In this document: in pieces, positions 1 through 14,374 of the stretch
How positions within the stretch are numbered: the stretch's first letter is position 1
Layout of the letters: each line of letters opens with the position of its first letter
NCBI RefSeq assembly: GCF_018139145.2
Contig: NC_059478.1
Location: forward strand, 27,931,001-27,995,000
DNA from: Gymnogyps californianus
Taxonomy: Eukaryota > Chordata > Aves > Accipitriformes > Cathartidae
Reading direction: 5' to 3'
DNA length: 64,000 nt
Notes under the pieces: model-generated
Database searches by the model: none
Told to the model about the DNA's origin: nothing
The model's input: only the letters and a program-made list of their open reading frames with translations
Program-made: the position numbers and the translations under genes

Positions 1-1183
1 CCCCATGAAGGATCTGAGCAAGCCCACCACCAACATGGGAAGACCTCAGCAGCTGAATTTAAATCTGCACAGAGCAAAGTATGTACCCTGCTCAACCCAG
101 CACCCTGCAGGTCACATAGGGACTTCTGCAAGCATAGGATGGAGCCTCCCTCCCAGCAGACTCATATCTTATCACCGACCAAAGCAGGCAACCAAGACGG
201 TATAACCTTCATCCAAAATCCCTCCTGCAGCCAGGCCTTCCTGAGGGCTCCCCCATGTGAGTTTTCTCTTGTCTAAGAACAGCTAAGCCCATGCTGCCAT
301 TTTCAATATGGGCAGAGGAGACTGTCATAGAATTGCCTCATCAACTATCTTCCACAAAGATTTTAGAAACTCATCTTTGAGACTACCATTTCTCTGTCAG
401 ATTTGGTTAGCTGATAGCAATCAGTGGCTCCAGAACTTATGATGACATGCTACAGAGGGGAGGAATAAAAACAAATCATGGGAACAAAGTCTTAAGGACT
501 CAGAGTTGAGTACTTAGGTTGAGGACTTGACAGGTGCTGCCCACACAAGTACAATTTGTATAACTGCTATCCAGTGGAGTAAGCACTATATGTCTCAGCT
601 GGCAGCTGGAAGTAGGGATGTAAGTCACAGAAAAGACTTGTTTCTGAGCCAGCCATCACATAAAAGTAACTCTTTGCGGAGTTTTTCACATGCATTGTTA
701 AAGTTGAATTGTTGCTTGAAGGTACAAAGCAGAAAACCAACAAAATCAAAACAGACTTTCAGAAGGGCAAGGAAATATGCCAACAAATACACTACACAGG
801 GCTTCACCTTGTCAAGACTTTGGCATGCACAGACTTGAAGAAACAAAAAAAAAAATCACCTTTTGCCACTTGCTTTAAGAAATTTCACAATCCTCTGAAA
901 ACGTACAATGAAGTAGCTTGTAACGTCAAAGCTGATAAGCAGCTCCTGGATGGAAGACAAGGCAGCTCTCTGTTTTGCACTGCAATATTTTGTCATGAAA
1001 CCAATCAACAATATTAATGGCAAGTAAACTCATTCATTAAGGGAAAGACTTTTCTGCTCACGTTCTTTGCACTGGTCTCCCATAGATTGCATACTTCAAG
1101 TCAAGTCTAGCCCCAGAGGAAGGAATTGGGGGGAACATGTTTCCTTTGACATAAATAGGCATAGTTTGATTTAACCTTAAGGG

Positions 1184-1208
1184 AAAAAAAAAAAAAAAAA
1201 AAAAAAAA
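1184..1208 (+). repeat. Poly-A tract (25 A)
   Basis: Uninterrupted run of 25 A. No SINE or LINE body and no target duplication is recognisable upstream, so it is called a simple repeat and not a retroposon tail. Confidence 0.85.
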
Positions 1209-4200
1209 GTAGATTACCTAACTAGCCCAATTGTAAGAACACACGGAAACTACACTGACATTTGGACTTAACTTTTTTTATATTTTCAAAAAATAGAATT
1301 GACTTTCTAACTGTCATTCTGCCTCTGCCAGAGGTCTTCCAACTAGATCCAAAATACTGGTTTGTATTCCAGTTCCAGTATTCCATTCCAATACTGAAGC
1401 TTGGAGAGAAAAAAAAGATACTGTAATGAACAGAGATCCCAGAACATTCCTGAATATCCAAAGCACAGTTTATTCCTCCCAATACCCCTAACAACTTCCC
1501 ATGCACACAGCAGGGCATTCAAGCCAAAACCGACTCAGCAAGAAGAAAGCAAAATTTTCTTTCTTAATAGAATATTAATTTGTCTCTCTGTTCAGGCTAA
1601 GAGGGCTGAGAGACAGAGAAGACTAAGAAGCTGTAGGAATGCTTATTGTCCTAATTTTGACAAAAAGTTTTCATGCACTTTTTAATTCCCTAGCTGTATT
1701 TTGGTAAGGGCTCTTCTGGACAGGAATCAGTGGAATTCCTAATCAAAACCATGACAAGCAAAAAAAAAAAAAAAGTACCACTTTTGCTTCCCAACATGAA
1801 ATATTTAGTGTAAAATCCCATGAGCTGCAGTATAATGACATCACACTAATGGAAGAAGAGAAAACCTTCTAACAATTAAAAAGAGCCTTGCTGAGAAAAC
1901 ACACAGGAAATTGTCAAGCTGTCATTTATATCTCAACCACAGCACATTGGACAGTATTGCAGGCTACTGTAAACCCATTTGTCTCTTTAACGGGCTGCAT
2001 CAGGAAACAATAAAGACTATAAACTGACGGAGGTATTTCTTTGTTTGCTTTTAAGCAGAAGGGTAACATCAGTTAAAAGATGCTGTGGTACCACCCATTG
2101 CTGCCTTCAAAGCCTGTTCAAGTCTGCCGTCCTGCTCTCCCCTCTACAGCACCTGCGCAATCTTGGAGCAGCTCTGAAAACATCAGTTAGCCCATTGCAA
2201 AAGAGAAAGAAGTTTGGCTTAATGCGTGTTTAGTTTTCTGATAAAAACAAAATTTGCGTAGACCAGCAAGCAAATTTTTTTCCACCTCCTGCATCTCAAG
2301 CAAATTGCCAGCGAAGGGCTGGTTCCAGAGCCACGACTGCTGACACGGTAACGCGCACGGCAGGAAGAACACAGCTTGAGTTTTAGATGCCAGGCTGAGC
2401 ATTCAGCACTGGCAGGTACAGAAACCTTGTTTTGACTTTAAACCTGAGCAAATCTGATCTGGGAGTTCACTGATGGAGAATAAATATGGAAGAAACTGAT
2501 TTCAAATTGTGTCTTTTGAAAGGATGAGTTGACAGGACAAAAATAGCAAATGCAATAGGTACCTGACTACCATTGTTACATTTGTTTAAGCAGAGATTGC
2601 TGCAACGTTCAGGAGCCACATAAAAGACTCTGCAATACGCAATCAAGTCACAGGTCTGAAAACACACCAAGAAACATCCAGTAACTTTCACAAATGATAA
2701 GAGCTGGGCAGATAAAAGAAGTAATTATATCTTCTTTGAAACTCTATTTCTCTATTTTTAGTGCTTTAATCAAGGGCCCAATTCTTCCACCTTTCTTCAC
2801 ACCAAATAATCCTTTAATTATTTTCACTAGTATGGCTACGGGCAAATTAAGTTACTATGAAGCCAGAGTTAAGGGAATCAGAACCTGGCCCAAAACATTT
2901 TGGATCAGAAACAGAGACTCTGACCAAACAGCATCATCAGTGGCTAAAAAAAGCATCCCTTTCCCTCTTGGCGTGATGGACCCAGCCCAGAGCTAGAGGC
3001 TAAGGTTTACTCACTGTGATATTTAGCCAGTGGCCTCTCTAGGGCTGTGCTAATCAGACCAACTGAGCTGGATCGCAGTCTGACACAGAGAAATACAGAT
3101 GGCTATTAAGGATTGGACTGTGACCAACTCATTCACAAATGCTATCAGGCTATCAGACACCAGCCATTTCTGGGCAAATCCCAGAAGAGGGGGGTAAAAG
3201 GGAAAATATTTCTTAAACAGTAGGTTTTTAGTATGAACCTCCACATCAAAGCCTGCCACGAGTGCCAGACTTGGGAGCGGCTCTGTACGTTGTTCATACG
3301 GTGCTCTGCACTGGTTCAGTGGTCTGAATCGGGGTACAAAGATCCAGAGCCAGTGCAAGAATCCTTTTGATTGCTGTGTTGTGTCTAAACCAGTACAAAG
3401 TCCAGCCCTGGAGAGAAAGGTGTATGAGCAATACCCAGACAACCGTACCTAAGGAGCATGCAAGTCAGAGCTATTTGAGTTTTCTCTGCTTTGGAGATTT
3501 GTAAGAGATCTGTCAGTCAGCACAGCACCTGGTTGTGGTCATCAGTGCTTTAAGCAAGTATCAGCATTTGTCAGGTTTTGTATTTCACCAGAACTTGTCA
3601 AGTTTGGGTTATATTTCAGCTTCAGGACTTCATTCCTGTTCCTAACTCTTCACATTCAGATACTCTCACTCAGCACAGTGCTCTCAGCCTTGCTCAGTCA
3701 AGTAGGAAGCACTGATTGCCTCTTTCTGTCTCCTCTCTAGCCCCCACCGAGTTCACTCTGTGCTGCATGTTGGGGAAAAAAAAAAACCAAAACAACAAAA
3801 ACAATACAAAAAGGAACCAAAGTGAGGATTAGCGTCCCACACTGATATTTGTTAACGCATGTTTCCATGAAAGAAGCCAAGTTTCTCTCTTTCTTGTCAA
3901 GCCTTTTTCTGGAAGGGAGGACATTAAAACAAAAAGAAAAAGCCCAAACATCCTTGAGTACATGACTGTTTTAAAACAATCTTAAATGGCAAAATAAAAA
4001 AGAAAAACAAACTAGCTGTAAATAAATGATTTTCTGAACATGGTAGGGCATTGAACACAAAGTCTGCTCCCCCAGGAAGCATGCAGAGCCTAAGCACGGT
4101 TGGGAAAGCCGTGTCTCCAGGCACCATGCTGCTGTGCCGATAGCAACCCTTTGCTCCCAAGGGTGCCACTTAAAAGACCGTGGGGAGGAGAGAGGAGCAG

Positions 4201-7200
4201 CGAGGGAGAGACCCTTTTCCCCTTTGTCAGACTTGCTATATTTAAGCAGCAGAATCTTTTCCAAAGTTGAGAAAAACTCCCAGGGAGGTCCTTACCCTCC
4301 ACTTTCCAACTTCCATCTAACAATAAAGTGCCTGGAAGTCCCTCCCTCACTGCAGCCTGATCCATCTCCTCTTCAACAGCCCTCCCTGGTCCCGTCCTCT
4401 GACAGTCACTGAAAGATTTCCCATCTCTCCAACTTGAGTTAGAATATGGGCTGTACGTGCCCGAAATGCACCTTTTGTGCACAATTTCAGGCCCTGTCTT
4501 TTGACTTTGGTGAAACCCTGCAGTACCGGTGAGTCCGGTCCAGGTAAGTCAAACACGAAGTGCTTCAACAGAATAGTGAAGTCCACATAAAAGACTAAAA
4601 TACAGGTATTCCTGCAATTCATGACTACTTATCACAATTAAAAAGGAGAGAGTCACCTTGATCTTAGTGCCAGCATCAGGATAGAAAAGTGGCATCACAT
4701 TAAGGTGCCTGTGGGGCAATCGAGGGTACCCTTACACAAGGAAAGGTGAACCAGATATGATGCAATATAGCATGGGATTGCGGCTGGCAGGCTGCCACAA
4801 ATGAGGTAATCAGGAAGGATCCTGAACAACTCTTACATCATACAAAACACTGGCAAAGTGAAGTTACTTTGTTCCAGGGAGGATTTCCTGCCGTAGCCTA
4901 AGACATCAACAGCATGAACAGGGTGCAAGGTGCAGCGATGTGAATTAACCATACTAACAGCCCTGGTATACACTGACCTAAGTCAATTGACTAAGTGGGA
5001 TATTATTCCAGGGCTCATTTCCAGAAGAAGCCATCTGACAGCTGTTACCTCGCAAATTGCTCTGTAGAAACAGGTGCAAAATGAGCAGAAAGAGCTCCGT
5101 TTTTCTTCCTTACTGAACTGAAGCACCCAGAAAAGATGTTTACTAAGAACTGTGTCTTCAGAGAGCTGGAAGGCCATGAAGACCCTTCAGTCTTTACCAC
5201 AAAGGGATGCTACCAGCAGCCATCTCATGTGGTGAGCAAGGCAGCCCTGCAGAAAACCAGACCTCGAGTGATGTATAGCTTAATTACAATTTGTGAGGTC
5301 TTCAAAGATCCTTAGCTGGAAAGGCGCTGGAAATGCAAAGTGTATTACTTAAAAATAATACTAAATATATCTTTCTTGACTTCAGAAAAGCACTATGAAT
5401 CCAAAGAAAAGAAAAAGCCAAATCCTCCATTTGAAGGAATGAAGCATAAAACACTCAATTCAGAACATAATCACTAAACAAGACAATATTTCCAAACCAG
5501 CCTTTTGAAATTATGCACAGCAAGGGCAGATACATCTAGATTCTCGCAAGAAAAGAGCACCTCACCCACTCATCGTTTTGGGATTCTAAGAGGATCAAAA
5601 AGGCCATTTTAATGCTCCAAATCCCCCACAAAAATCTCTCTCAAATACATTTCAAGCAGGCTAGATGGAAGAGAAAAAAAAATGTGATCAGACACATCAT
5701 GATTCAGGGAGATCTGAGTGCAGAAACTTGTGAGCATTTCTATTGAATGCAAAGCAGTAATTAAATGCTTCCCATAGAAAAGAAAGGTTGTCCCTTGGAC
5801 ACTTCTGTCAATCTGCATTTAACAGACGCAGCAGCCTTCTCAGTTCAAGCACACGAGCGCTCCAGTTCTTCGCTGAAGTGACCTTAGCTGTCAGCCCAGC
5901 CTGTCCTGTTCAATATCTGTAACTCTGCTTGGTACATTTTGTGAACATGTGTGGGGATGAGAAGACGCAAAAAGGAAAAGCACAATGAACAGGCAAACCA
6001 TTGGCCCCAATTAAAAAATTAAACAGGTGTCCCGAGACTGTCATCCTGAAGATGGAGCATCTACATTTAATTAAAGGGATAAGTTTAGCAGAAAATGCCA
6101 CTCCAGCTACTGTCAGAATGCACGATTAATTTGTGATAAAATACCCAGTACTGTCTAACAGAAGCAGACGGCTGGGGGACACATATTTACACAATCGCTT
6201 GTTACTTCCTCAAGATATTACCAGTGACCCTAGGCTTAGTGTCAGTGCATTAAAATGAAATTCTCACATCTGGTCTTTTGAAGTCTCAGACTTGCTGGAG
6301 GCTTTTTGAAGTAGCCCCATGCGACGGCATGCAGAAGCCTGGGAACGAGAAAGCAAGCCACCCAGCGGAGGCTGCTGCCTTTCCACCATCGATGGCGGTC
6401 ACCTGCCTCCTCTTTTAGTCTCAGTTCACCGGTCCATCTCCTGCAGTGACACAAGGGCATGGCTCTTCCTTAAGCTCATTAGCAATGCCAGTCCTTTCCA
6501 AGTGATTCCTTAACAACTAGTTTCCCTGCAATGACAGCGGGTGCTGCACCCGCTGCTAATCAACTGCTGTTTCAAGTAGTGGTTAGGGTAGGGTTTTTTT
6601 TCCACATGATCGATATACTCTGCTATTGAGATGTTAAAGAGCACAATTATTTCTCCTCAATCATAGAGACTGTTTTGTAAACCATTTGGGTCAGATAACA
6701 TGCACAACCATACCTTGAAGTTTAACTTTTCCTGCCCATCTGACCATGTTTGAAATAACAATTGCAAGGTCCTCGTTGGCTTTGAGCTAAGTAGAGGAGC
6801 TGGTTTTACTTCCAGCCCCTGAGACTGCAGATGAGCCTTCCAGGATCACAGCGTTTTCTCCCCCACCTTCTGCCCTGCAGGGAAGATTCCCTTTTGCTGA
6901 CTTGGGTTACCTGAGCCCCACACCTGGGGATACAGTTATCTTTTTATTTCATGTGGGTTAGCCGGAACAGTTTTAAACTAACAAGGCTCTGAGGACACAT
7001 CTGTGGAACTTCTGCTGAGTAGCTTCCCTGGGTCGATGCTCTGAAATACCGCACTAGATACAAAAAAATCTCCACTCAGGGCTCTCACCATTTCACACAA
7101 CAGGTAGTTTCAGAAAGCTAATAACCATCTCTCTTCATATTAGTGACCGAACACATGGGACCCATACTGAATGGGCCAAACCCTTCCAGAAAAGAGATTA

Positions 7201-10200
7201 TTATTTCCCAAAGCACACCACAGTACAACCGGCATTGAACAGGACATTATTTGATGCAGCTGACCTCTGAATTTTAGTTCTTAATTTTATTCCTGAGAAA
7301 GCCCAGAAAAAAAGGCAGGAATCATCAGCTATACCTTCAGCTCCACTTGATGTCAACCATTTCCTTCTACCCCTATCCATGGCCATATTCCTAGCATGAG
7401 ACTTCTCTTCAGGTTAGTCTTTTGACTTCAGAGACATGGTGGAGATTAAGACTTCACTGAGATAACTTCAACTATTCCATAGATACAGACACTTAAACAG
7501 CCACAGGCTAAAGCCAGGCAGTCACACAAAGGTATAAGATGTATTGTTGTTTGGACGTATACCTAGCTAAGCTTTTGACTGTCTTGGAATTTCCCTTAAC
7601 TGTTGATGGAGGAATTTCTTATAACAACTTCAAGCAATGTAAATAACAATTTTATTTAAAGTAGCCAACAGCTACTGATCAACTACCATCAGCAAGGGCC
7701 TAAATTAATGATAACCCGGAATACTACTACTTCTGCTTTCATAGATAAACAGAAGAGAGTGAGATAGTGCTGTGGAAAAAAAATATTACATAAGTCTACA
7801 ACTGGATATGGGCATAGCTATTTATGATTTATATAGTCATATGGTTAAGCTACTCTTCACTGCCTCTGAAGCACTGAATCAGATCTGAGGAAACAGGACT
7901 TGGACAACATAACTGCCTGTTACTTGATACTATTGCCTCCAGATCTCAGCTGCAGCATGAGTTGCCGCCTTAGACCTTCATTCCCAGAAGTGTTAACTAT
8001 TGAAGGAATGGCACAGAACAGCACTTCAAACATGCATGGCACAAAGAACCCATATCATCAGCATTTCACTTCTCCACTTGGATGCTTGATTGAATTCATA
8101 GTTATTATGTTTTATATTAAAACTTTCTATAGAACAATCCTTTGGTTTCCAAGAGGTTTCCCACCTCACACAACATAACTTCCCTGATTTCCTGTGATAG
8201 CCACAATTAATAGCACTATGGAGTTCTTATGCTCATGAAATTAACTCCTCTGTACACATGGCTCTTTGTGACCACACTTTCTCTGGACCCTTCTAACTGG
8301 AAGGATGGGACACAACACACCTCCATGCACACACAGCTTCAGAACTGAGGGCATCATCCAGATGCTAGGGAAAAGCACTAAAAGGAAACAAAGATGCAGT
8401 AGAAATACTTATTCTAGATGGCATCCTATAACCCCTTGGAGAGAGCTGGTATATTTTACATGTTAGTATTACGTAAGGATGAAATGGACTAATTATGGGG
8501 CTCTTTGTCCCCTTTTCTAGCTGCTAGACTACCTCATTGCTTCCTTTTGCTCCCAAAGATGGATTTTTGCAGGCTTTCTGCAGTTCTAGCATTTTCAGTA
8601 ATTAAACTTATCTCTGAGGCAATCACATTTAGGATTACTAGGTTTCCTATATTCAGGCTAATAGGGTCAAAATGCTTAGCTGCCCTCTGCCTGCCAGTTT
8701 ATAGCATTTTGCTAATGGATCATTTCCTTCCATGGGGATAACACATTGGCTATTAGGTGTTCTCTTGTTGCACTGCAATTTTAGGTGGTCAGGCAGTAAT
8801 AATAAGCGTTCTTGTTATACGGGAAACTTTATTGCCAGATTAAATAGACTAACAAAGCAATAAGAATAAATTTTTGCTCACGATTTTGCTGGCAAGGATT
8901 TCAGTCAAAGACAAGGCAGGCTTCTGTAACTTGCTCAATGGTTCTCCAGCTTCCACCTCGCTTATGCTCAGTCTCTCATTTTTACTGCACTTGTACTCCC
9001 AAACTGCACTACTGCTTAGTTGACTATACTTAAATGTTCATGTGTTGGAAGAATCCAAGTCCAACGGGTTTCTGTCTATTTTAACTCCTTTCCTGAGAAG
9101 CTCTGCACCTGCAGTGCCTTGTTTCTTGTTTTTCCTCAGCATTATTCCTGCCCTTATTTTGTGTCTCACCCTTACTTGCCTACAGAAGCCCACTGCAGCA
9201 GTCACAGGTCTGACCAAATTGGCATCTCTGTGTATTGAAAAGTGGGGGGAGTAAGAAAAAGAAAATGCAGTATGCAAACTATTCATTTATACAAAATGGA
9301 GTCTCTATGCAAAATGGCATCACTTAGGCCATGTTCAGACCCACAGAAATTGCGATTTCCTTCCACTCTTGTCATTCCAAAGCAAGTTTTATGCCTTTGT
9401 GGCAAACTAGAGCTGCAGTCTTATCTAATACATCCTAGTCTTAATGCAAAATGGGATGATAGTGGCTTAGCCTCAAAATGTTGATTTTCTGGTAGGAGCA
9501 TTTAATGTTACTCATTAGACCCTACCAAGTGAATGAGTTAAAGTGATAGGGTTTTTTTTCTATGGTACTTCAAGGTCATTACATTGCACAGAAAGTAATA
9601 ATCACTTGTCAGGCTCTCCACTTTGCACATAGAGCCTTATTTCCATAGAGGTGAAAATTTAATAGTTCACTCGAATGCTCTTATTTTAAAGAATTTGGTG
9701 CAATCAGTGTGAACCTCACATTTTTGCCTTTTTTTAAAAAGGACTTAAGACAACCAATCTGGCAGGGTTTCCATTCTCAAGAGCTCAAGACAAGATGAAT
9801 TAAAGTTAATTGGGGGTAAAATGAAGCACTTTAAAGTGTGTCTCTCGAGCTCACAAAACTGGAATAAGCACAGAGAAGATCTATTCAATTATCTGTGGTT
9901 GTGATATTTGTTTTGTGGAAACCGTAATACTCAATCCACTTGTTCCTCTCACTGTCTCTGCTTGTGATCCCACCAGACCTCACAGGCTAAGCCATCTGGT
10001 TGGATCAGTACTACAACTGGAGACTGTCAACCAAACTCGAGCTTGAACTCCATGAAAAATGGTGCTGCTGGTTCTCAGAGAGCAAGAGCTTCTCCCCAAA
10101 CCAGAGAGTCACTTCACCAGCATCACTTTACAACCCACTCTGCTGATTAGATTGGAGGTGAAAGGAGAGAGAAGAAAGAATAGGATTTTAGAGAAGACTC

Positions 10201-13200
10201 GAGACTGAAGCCTTGGTCAGTTATTTCCAGAATGGTTTCTGCAAGAGGAAGAACTTAACTCCAGAGAGTAACTGCTATCTGAGCAATTCTGATTTTCTTT
10301 GCTAATCTCTACCAAATGCAAATTTATATGCCACTAATCCTAAGCAGTTTGGTTGAAAAACTAACCTGTACATTTCACCCCAGAGATGGCTGCATTTCAG
10401 CGTTGGTTGGAACAACTGCCCCGTAGATAGCTGTACCCCAGCATCACAAATACAGATTCAACTTGCATGCACGCACCTAGCATAGGTCTAAGCCTGGGTG
10501 TACCTAGAGCTCTGCATAGGCTACCCAGCCCCAGCTGCGCAGGGGGAAGGGCAGTAGCCTGCACTGGGCTCATGGATTAGCTCAAGCACAGTGCAAAGTG
10601 GAAGCTTGACAAATTATTATTTTTTATGCCACCTAATGGTACTGTGATACAAATGAAACATGCCTCAGACTGGTCCAGGCATGCCTTTGACTGCAGAATA
10701 TATTTATCATACTGCGTACAATCTACGATTTGCTCTGGGATCTCTCCGAGTGAAAGACAAGTCATTAACGTCCTCTAAACATCCTCGAGGAGTGGTAAGA
10801 CAAAGAATAATCATGCACAGACTTAGTTTTGAATAGGATCCTGATTTAAGCATCTTGTTTCTTATCTTCCATCTTGTAGCTTTCAGCAGGTGAGCTGATT
10901 TGCTTTCTCAGAGAGATCTGCGCTCCTGGCTGAACTGGCCAGCAAATTTTAAGTTTTATTTATTTTTTGAGTGGGTGGCTAACAAAAACAACATGGCAAG
11001 GTACCTGGGGAAGGAGGGGTTGTTTTCTTGTCCGAGGTGGGTACACTGGGCTCGCTCTGCCTCCTGGACAAGGCTGCTCTGTAAGTTACTCACTGAACTC
11101 CCACTCACATTGCGGAGGCATCAGGTGCAGGGATGCCTGGAATATGAAATCAGGTCTGCCACAGAGAGGGAGGGAGAGCAGGAGGAAGAGCTGTGCCCTG
11201 CCTTTTTCGCACCTTCTGATTCAACCAGAGCTACAGGCATCGCCTGCTTCTTTGCAGCTGCCTCCCACAGAAGGCCAGGCCATGCCCTAAACTTCAAGGC
11301 TGAATTTGCAGTTATGAAGAGTCTGGATGTCAAGTGGCCCCTCCAGGCCTCACATTCATCTAAGGCTGGAAAGTCCAGCGCAGGGAGTGTTTGCAGTCCA
11401 ATTACAGGCATGACTAAAGTGGCAAACAGGCCGTGCAATAAGGAGCCCTTTCTGTTTGAAACACTTATATGCTTGGGCTAGTCTGAACCAGGATATTTTA
11501 TCAGATTATACTATGGGTAGATAAGGACTGGCACTGCTTGAGTTTTAAATATGGTGGTCACAATCTACAAGAATGCAAAGCCATTGTCCTCTATCATTAC
11601 CAATGACAATTTCTCAGGGCAAATTCTTTGGTACACAGAATCCTGTAACTCTAAATTGCAAGCCTACATGCGATAGTGAATCATGCTCTGGTTAAAGGAA
11701 ATCAGCTTGCAAAAACATATTAAGATGACCCCAAGCTCATGAAGTATTGATGGAAGGTCTTCATTTAAGTTCTTTTTTGCTCAAAAACTACTAAATATTC
11801 TTTTTTCCTGCTTCCTTTATGTTGTTTCCCTTTGATGAGTAATAAATAAAAAAGCAGTTGAAAACAGAATGCAAGTGCAAAGCCCCAGATCTGAAAGGGA
11901 CAAAGACTCCATCTGTCACAGAGAAATCCGAAAATCCAAGTACCAGCACAGAGCCCACCTGCCAAAAAGGTTTTATGTTTATGTTAAGTGTGGCTTTAAG
12001 GAACAGAAATGTTCTCGCAGATAAAGGCAGCCACAAGAATGACTAACTGAGATGCACAGACAGTAATTCCCTCCTTTGATTTCCTCTGCTGTCACCACTA
12101 TCAGTTAGACATCTGAATGAAAAATCAGCTTAGAAACTTTGATCCCTTTAAAAACAGAAAAACAAACTCTGTAATCCGGAAATCCTTAGAGGAATACAGA
12201 ACTTTAGCATCCTCCTATGCAGCACCTTTGCTGCAATGTTGCAACCATGGCGAGAAATGCATCAGGCCCCCGCGCCCTTCCTTTGCAGTGCTGTGCCTTA
12301 CACCCAGCAGCCCCGGGTCCAGCACAGGCAGGTGGTGAAATGCAGGCGTCTTCTGCTCCCTTCTTGGTCCTATGTGAGAGAAAGGACTTTGCTCTTCAGT
12401 CCCGCTCATAGAGCATAGCAATCCTCATGGCTTGCTTGCCGCTTTGCATATTTAAAAGAAGGGGAATTTAGGATTGATATTTCTCTGCCAGAAATGGAGA
12501 GGATTGAGTGGTCAGCTCTACCAAACAAGAGGTCCCCTAAATAGTTCAAGTTCTTCTACACAGGTTTGTTTTTCTCCTCACTCCGTTTTGCTCCTAGTAC
12601 ACAGAGACTCTGAAATACTCATCTGCTTCCCCAGAGCCCAGCCCTTCACCTCAAACACAGGAGGTGCTACTATGCCTATGCCTTTACCTTTATGTTGAAT
12701 TAGAATAATTTTGTTTGTTTGTTTGGCCAAAGGCCGGGACACAAGTGCTGGAGAATGAAAACAAATGGGCAGTACCCAAGAGCAGAAAGCACAGACATGA
12801 GAAAGGAGCAGCTCTGTAGTAACGTAATTACGTGTCCTGAGATAGTACTTTAAAGGACTTTGTTAAAGATCTCAGCACTAACCCTTCTTGGATACTGGCA
12901 CCACAGAACTAACACTAACACTGGATATAAGAAGCTCTAAATCGCAGAAACGTCACCTACTTCAGCACAAAAGATCAAAATGTGCTATGAATCCAGAGTG
13001 CAACCTGCTCACTTGATTACATAGGCACACAAATGCAATTGAGTTATGGAGACTTACCAAGTTATCCCCTTGTTGCTTGGCTATGTGCTGGGTCCTACCC
13101 TTCCCCAGCTGGGAGCTGAACTGGATTAGCTGACCCTCTTCAGTGGGCTTCTGTTGGGACCGGGGCAGCAGTGCAGCTGCAGGAGAGAGAGCCAAGCTCC

Positions 13201-14358
13201 CTTCTGTATCACAGGGACAGAAGACAGACACACAGGTCCAATTCCCAGCTACATCCTCCATGCTGGTGCAAGATAATTTCTTTTAATGGAGTGAGCCCTG
13301 ACTTGCTCTAGGCAGCTCCCCTGCAGGGCAGACGATCGGCATCTGTGTTACCTTTGCCCATTTCCTCTTTCCAGTGACCTTCTGGGCTGTATGCCTGCTT
13401 GCTCCATTAACCCGTCTTGGCGGGCACATGAAATACCTGAACTTTCCAAAAAAGCCTATCATATCCATGGCCACTGCAGGCAACATTTTCCTCCTAGAGT
13501 CTCTCTGTGCCCTTCACATAGAGGGAGGCAAAAGCAGCCAGGTGTTAGACACTCAAGTCTGAAGCAAACCTCATTTTTTTTTTCTCCTTTCCTAACACAG
13601 CAGTCCCTACTGATGGCTTTTTTCCAACAGAACCAAAAGAAATGCTATTGCCTTTCTACAGGCCTTGGTGAAAAGCTTAGCTGCTACAAACTAGCCCTGC
13701 TCTCTGCTGCATGTTAGGTGCCTCTCCCCCCTCAGCAGGACAGCTTTCAGGTGTAATGTGCACCCCAGATGATGCCCTTCAGCGGGGTTATTGGGAACAG
13801 CCCCCTCCTCCAGTTCCCATGCCCTGCAAACGAGCACTGGCCCCAGCATGCCAGAGATCGAAGAGTGGATCTGAAAAACAACAGCCTTTAACACCCCTGC
13901 ACCCTGACCATTAACTATAATTGTATTCTACATCAATCACATGAGTTTTCCCCTTAAAGGTTATTAAGTATAATTTCTACTATGCAAATAGTTCCAGCTT
14001 CATTAATGGATTTTTGGTTTCTAGTAGAAGTTATTCTTTGATGAATGTCTCCAGATGTCAGTATCTGAAAAACGTATTGGGAGGAAGAAAATTCTCTCTG
14101 ATGCAATGAAAAAGGTCCATTGGAGAGAGGGGGTTGGGAAAGATAGAAATATAATTAAAACAATTAAAATTCCTATCTCATGACCATTTACAGATGCTCC
14201 AAAGTGGCTCTAAATTAAAGGGAAATGTCACAGAACATGGATGCTTCTGCCAAAAAGCAGCATTAAAAATGACAAATTCCAAACAGCCTGAAGACTCTCG
14301 TTAAATCCAAGGAGCGGGGCTTTAACAGCTCAACCAAGGCAAGCAGAGTGGGTAGACC

Positions 14359-14374
14359 AAAAAAAAAAAAAAAA
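14359..14374 (+). repeat. Poly-A tract (16 A)
   Basis: Run of 16 A with no recognisable mobile-element body beside it. Confidence 0.8.

Noticed and set aside
1184..1208. Poly-A tract as the tail of a retroposon
   Set aside because: No SINE, LINE or processed-gene body upstream and no target duplication around it.
6585..6600. Telomere-like GGTTAGGGTAGGG words
   Set aside because: Fewer than two full TTAGGG units, so chance occurrence is sufficient.
10900..11481. 193-codon plus-strand open frame
   Set aside because: The composition looks random, another frame and the opposite strand are open over the same bases, and no motif or convincing splice arrangement was found.
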